A stretch of DNA of 6,033 nt from Alphaproteobacteria bacterium (lineage in GTDB: Bacteria > Pseudomonadota > Alphaproteobacteria > UBA3830), in NCBI GenBank assembly GCA_025998775.1, contig BNWK01000080.1, positions 1 through 6,033 of the forward strand. Reading direction: 5' to 3'. The notes beneath the pieces are model-generated. The model did not search any database. It was not told the origin of the DNA and saw only the letters and a list, made by a program, of their open reading frames with translations. How positions within the stretch are numbered: position 1 is the first letter of the stretch; each line of letters begins with the position of its first letter. This document shows positions 5,561 through 6,033 of the stretch, piece by piece. The position numbers and the translations under genes were made by a program.

Positions 5561-5866
5561 AATGAAGAAGAGGAGGAAGAAGAAGAAAAAGGAAAGAAAG
5601 AAGATGATGATGATAAAGAAGATGAGAAAGAGGAGACAGGAGAAGGGGACAAGTTAGATGACAAAGAAAAAGAAAGCGAAGAGGAAGGGAGCGGGGTGCA
5701 GGAGGAAGAAGACGAATTTGAAAAGAATGATGAACACGAGAAGAGCAAAGATGATAAGGAGGAAGAGGAAGTAAAGACAGCAGCATCCGCGCCCGCACAT
5801 GAAGCAGACGGAGTAGGTAAAGAAGGTTCTGTTTCCTTATGCTCTTCTAATCGCTTTTCATTCTAA
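5354..5866 (+). CDS. Glu/Lys-rich low-complexity frame (170 aa); coding status uncertain
   Basis: The frame encodes an extremely acidic protein of Glu, Lys, Asp and Gly with long Glu runs. Tandem motifs such as EEEECKAKYEDEVGKSEGN and EEEECEAEDEDKAGKSEDN recur every 35 residues, and a more ordinary tail follows (AASAPAHEADGVGKEG). An ATG at 5277 starts a phase-shifted upstream part (MSVAEGDGGEGECKAEDEDK), which would join this frame if copy 1 of the repeat had its missing G. The unit steps, 105 and 101 (102 with the missing base), are then multiples of three, mild support for coding. Against it, GAA/GAG repeats lack stops on either strand, and the complement also stays open as Ser- or Leu-rich frames. 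If real it might be a disordered acidic protein; no function can be assigned. Confidence 0.4.
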   Translation: MEKEGEEGNDKGGEEREEEECKAKYEDEVGKSEGNKEEEEEEEKEKREDKREEEECEAEDEDKAGKSEDNEEEEEEEEKGKKEDDDDKEDEKEETGEGDKLDDKEKESEEEGSGVQEEEDEFEKNDEHEKSKDDKEEEEVKTAASAPAHEADGVGKEGSVSLCSSNRFSF

Positions 5867-5906
5867 TCTGCTATATGCTCTTTTCTTCTTCTCCACCCTC
5901 TCTCTC

Positions 5907-6033
5907 CATCCTTTTCTTCTCCACTTTCATCTTTTCTATCTGATTTCCCACCCGTACCTTAGTAGTAAGACCTAGACGTTGACTTTACTCATTTTTGAAA
6001 ACTCCTGTCAGATCAATTTTTGGACATCTAAAG
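5907..6033. repeat. Terminal overlap, copy 2 (identical to 1-127)
   Basis: This is the second copy of the 127-base end overlap. It should be removed before counting features on the circle. Confidence 0.93.

Larger units (their letters stand above)
5281..5965. other. Polypurine tract followed by polypyrimidine tract
   Basis: From about 5281 to 5790 the plus strand is overwhelmingly A and G. From about 5875 into the terminal overlap it is mostly C and T (CTCTTTTCTTCTTCTCC and similar). The two tracts are roughly complementary in composition, so the single strand could fold back, and the duplex could form triplex DNA. The change in strand bias falls at the end of the purine-rich frame, next to the candidate origin region. 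Confidence 0.6.

Noticed and set aside
5236..5798. Ser-rich and Leu-rich minus-strand frames over the purine tract
   Set aside because: They are the complement of GAA/GAG runs, which lack stop codons in any frame. They show no domain or independent start context.
1..6033. tRNA, rRNA or CRISPR features
   Set aside because: No cloverleaf, conserved rRNA segment or regular spacer-repeat array was seen; the only arrays are the purine-rich units and the two iteron-like copies.

Overview
The window looks like a complete small circular DNA of about 5,906 bp. Bases 1-127 recur exactly at 5907-6033, so the two ends overlap. The gene content points to a virus-like or plasmid-like element of a eukaryote, most likely from an invertebrate or protist host. 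The main gene is a protein-primed family B DNA polymerase (pPolB) of the Polinton/adintovirus/bidnavirus type, with an OTU-like cysteine-protease domain at its N-terminus and an HNH/endonuclease VII-like zinc module in the middle. There is also a degenerate RING-finger protein, a TATA-type promoter and no bacterial-style operon signals. The family placement is from recalled motifs, not a database search.

Layout. Reading on the minus strand, from high to low coordinates: a 103-aa unknown protein (5278-4967); a short gap with a TATA box (4936-4943); a 310-aa charged, repeat-containing protein (4825-3893); then the polymerase. The polymerase is broken into pieces: OTU, zinc finger, exonuclease-like region, HNH module and motif A (3799-1823); a 1-nt frame change at an A8 run; motifs B and C (1857-1018); and, behind an in-frame TAA, a stretch resembling the usual pPolB C-terminus (1017-820). 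An AT-rich degenerate RING gene follows (749-375). The plus strand holds a polypurine tandem-repeat region (about 5281-5866) open for a Glu/Lys-rich protein.

The non-coding region (about 5867 through the circle junction to 374) contains a large imperfect inverted repeat (55-107 with 200-253, roughly 44 of 53 positions paired). Its loop carries a short iteron-like repeat. This is the best candidate for a replication origin or for two joined terminal repeats. Protein-primed polymerases normally copy linear DNA with inverted terminal repeats, so an apparent circle with an inverted repeat in its non-coding region is the central puzzle.

No capsid gene, packaging ATPase, integrase or Rep-type initiator is recognisable. 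The element could be one segment of a multipartite virus, a satellite, a capsidless replicon, or a decaying derivative of a larger element. The frameshift, the internal TAA, the apparent loss of exonuclease residues and the RING gene without an ATG favour decay or recoding over an ordinary intact virus.
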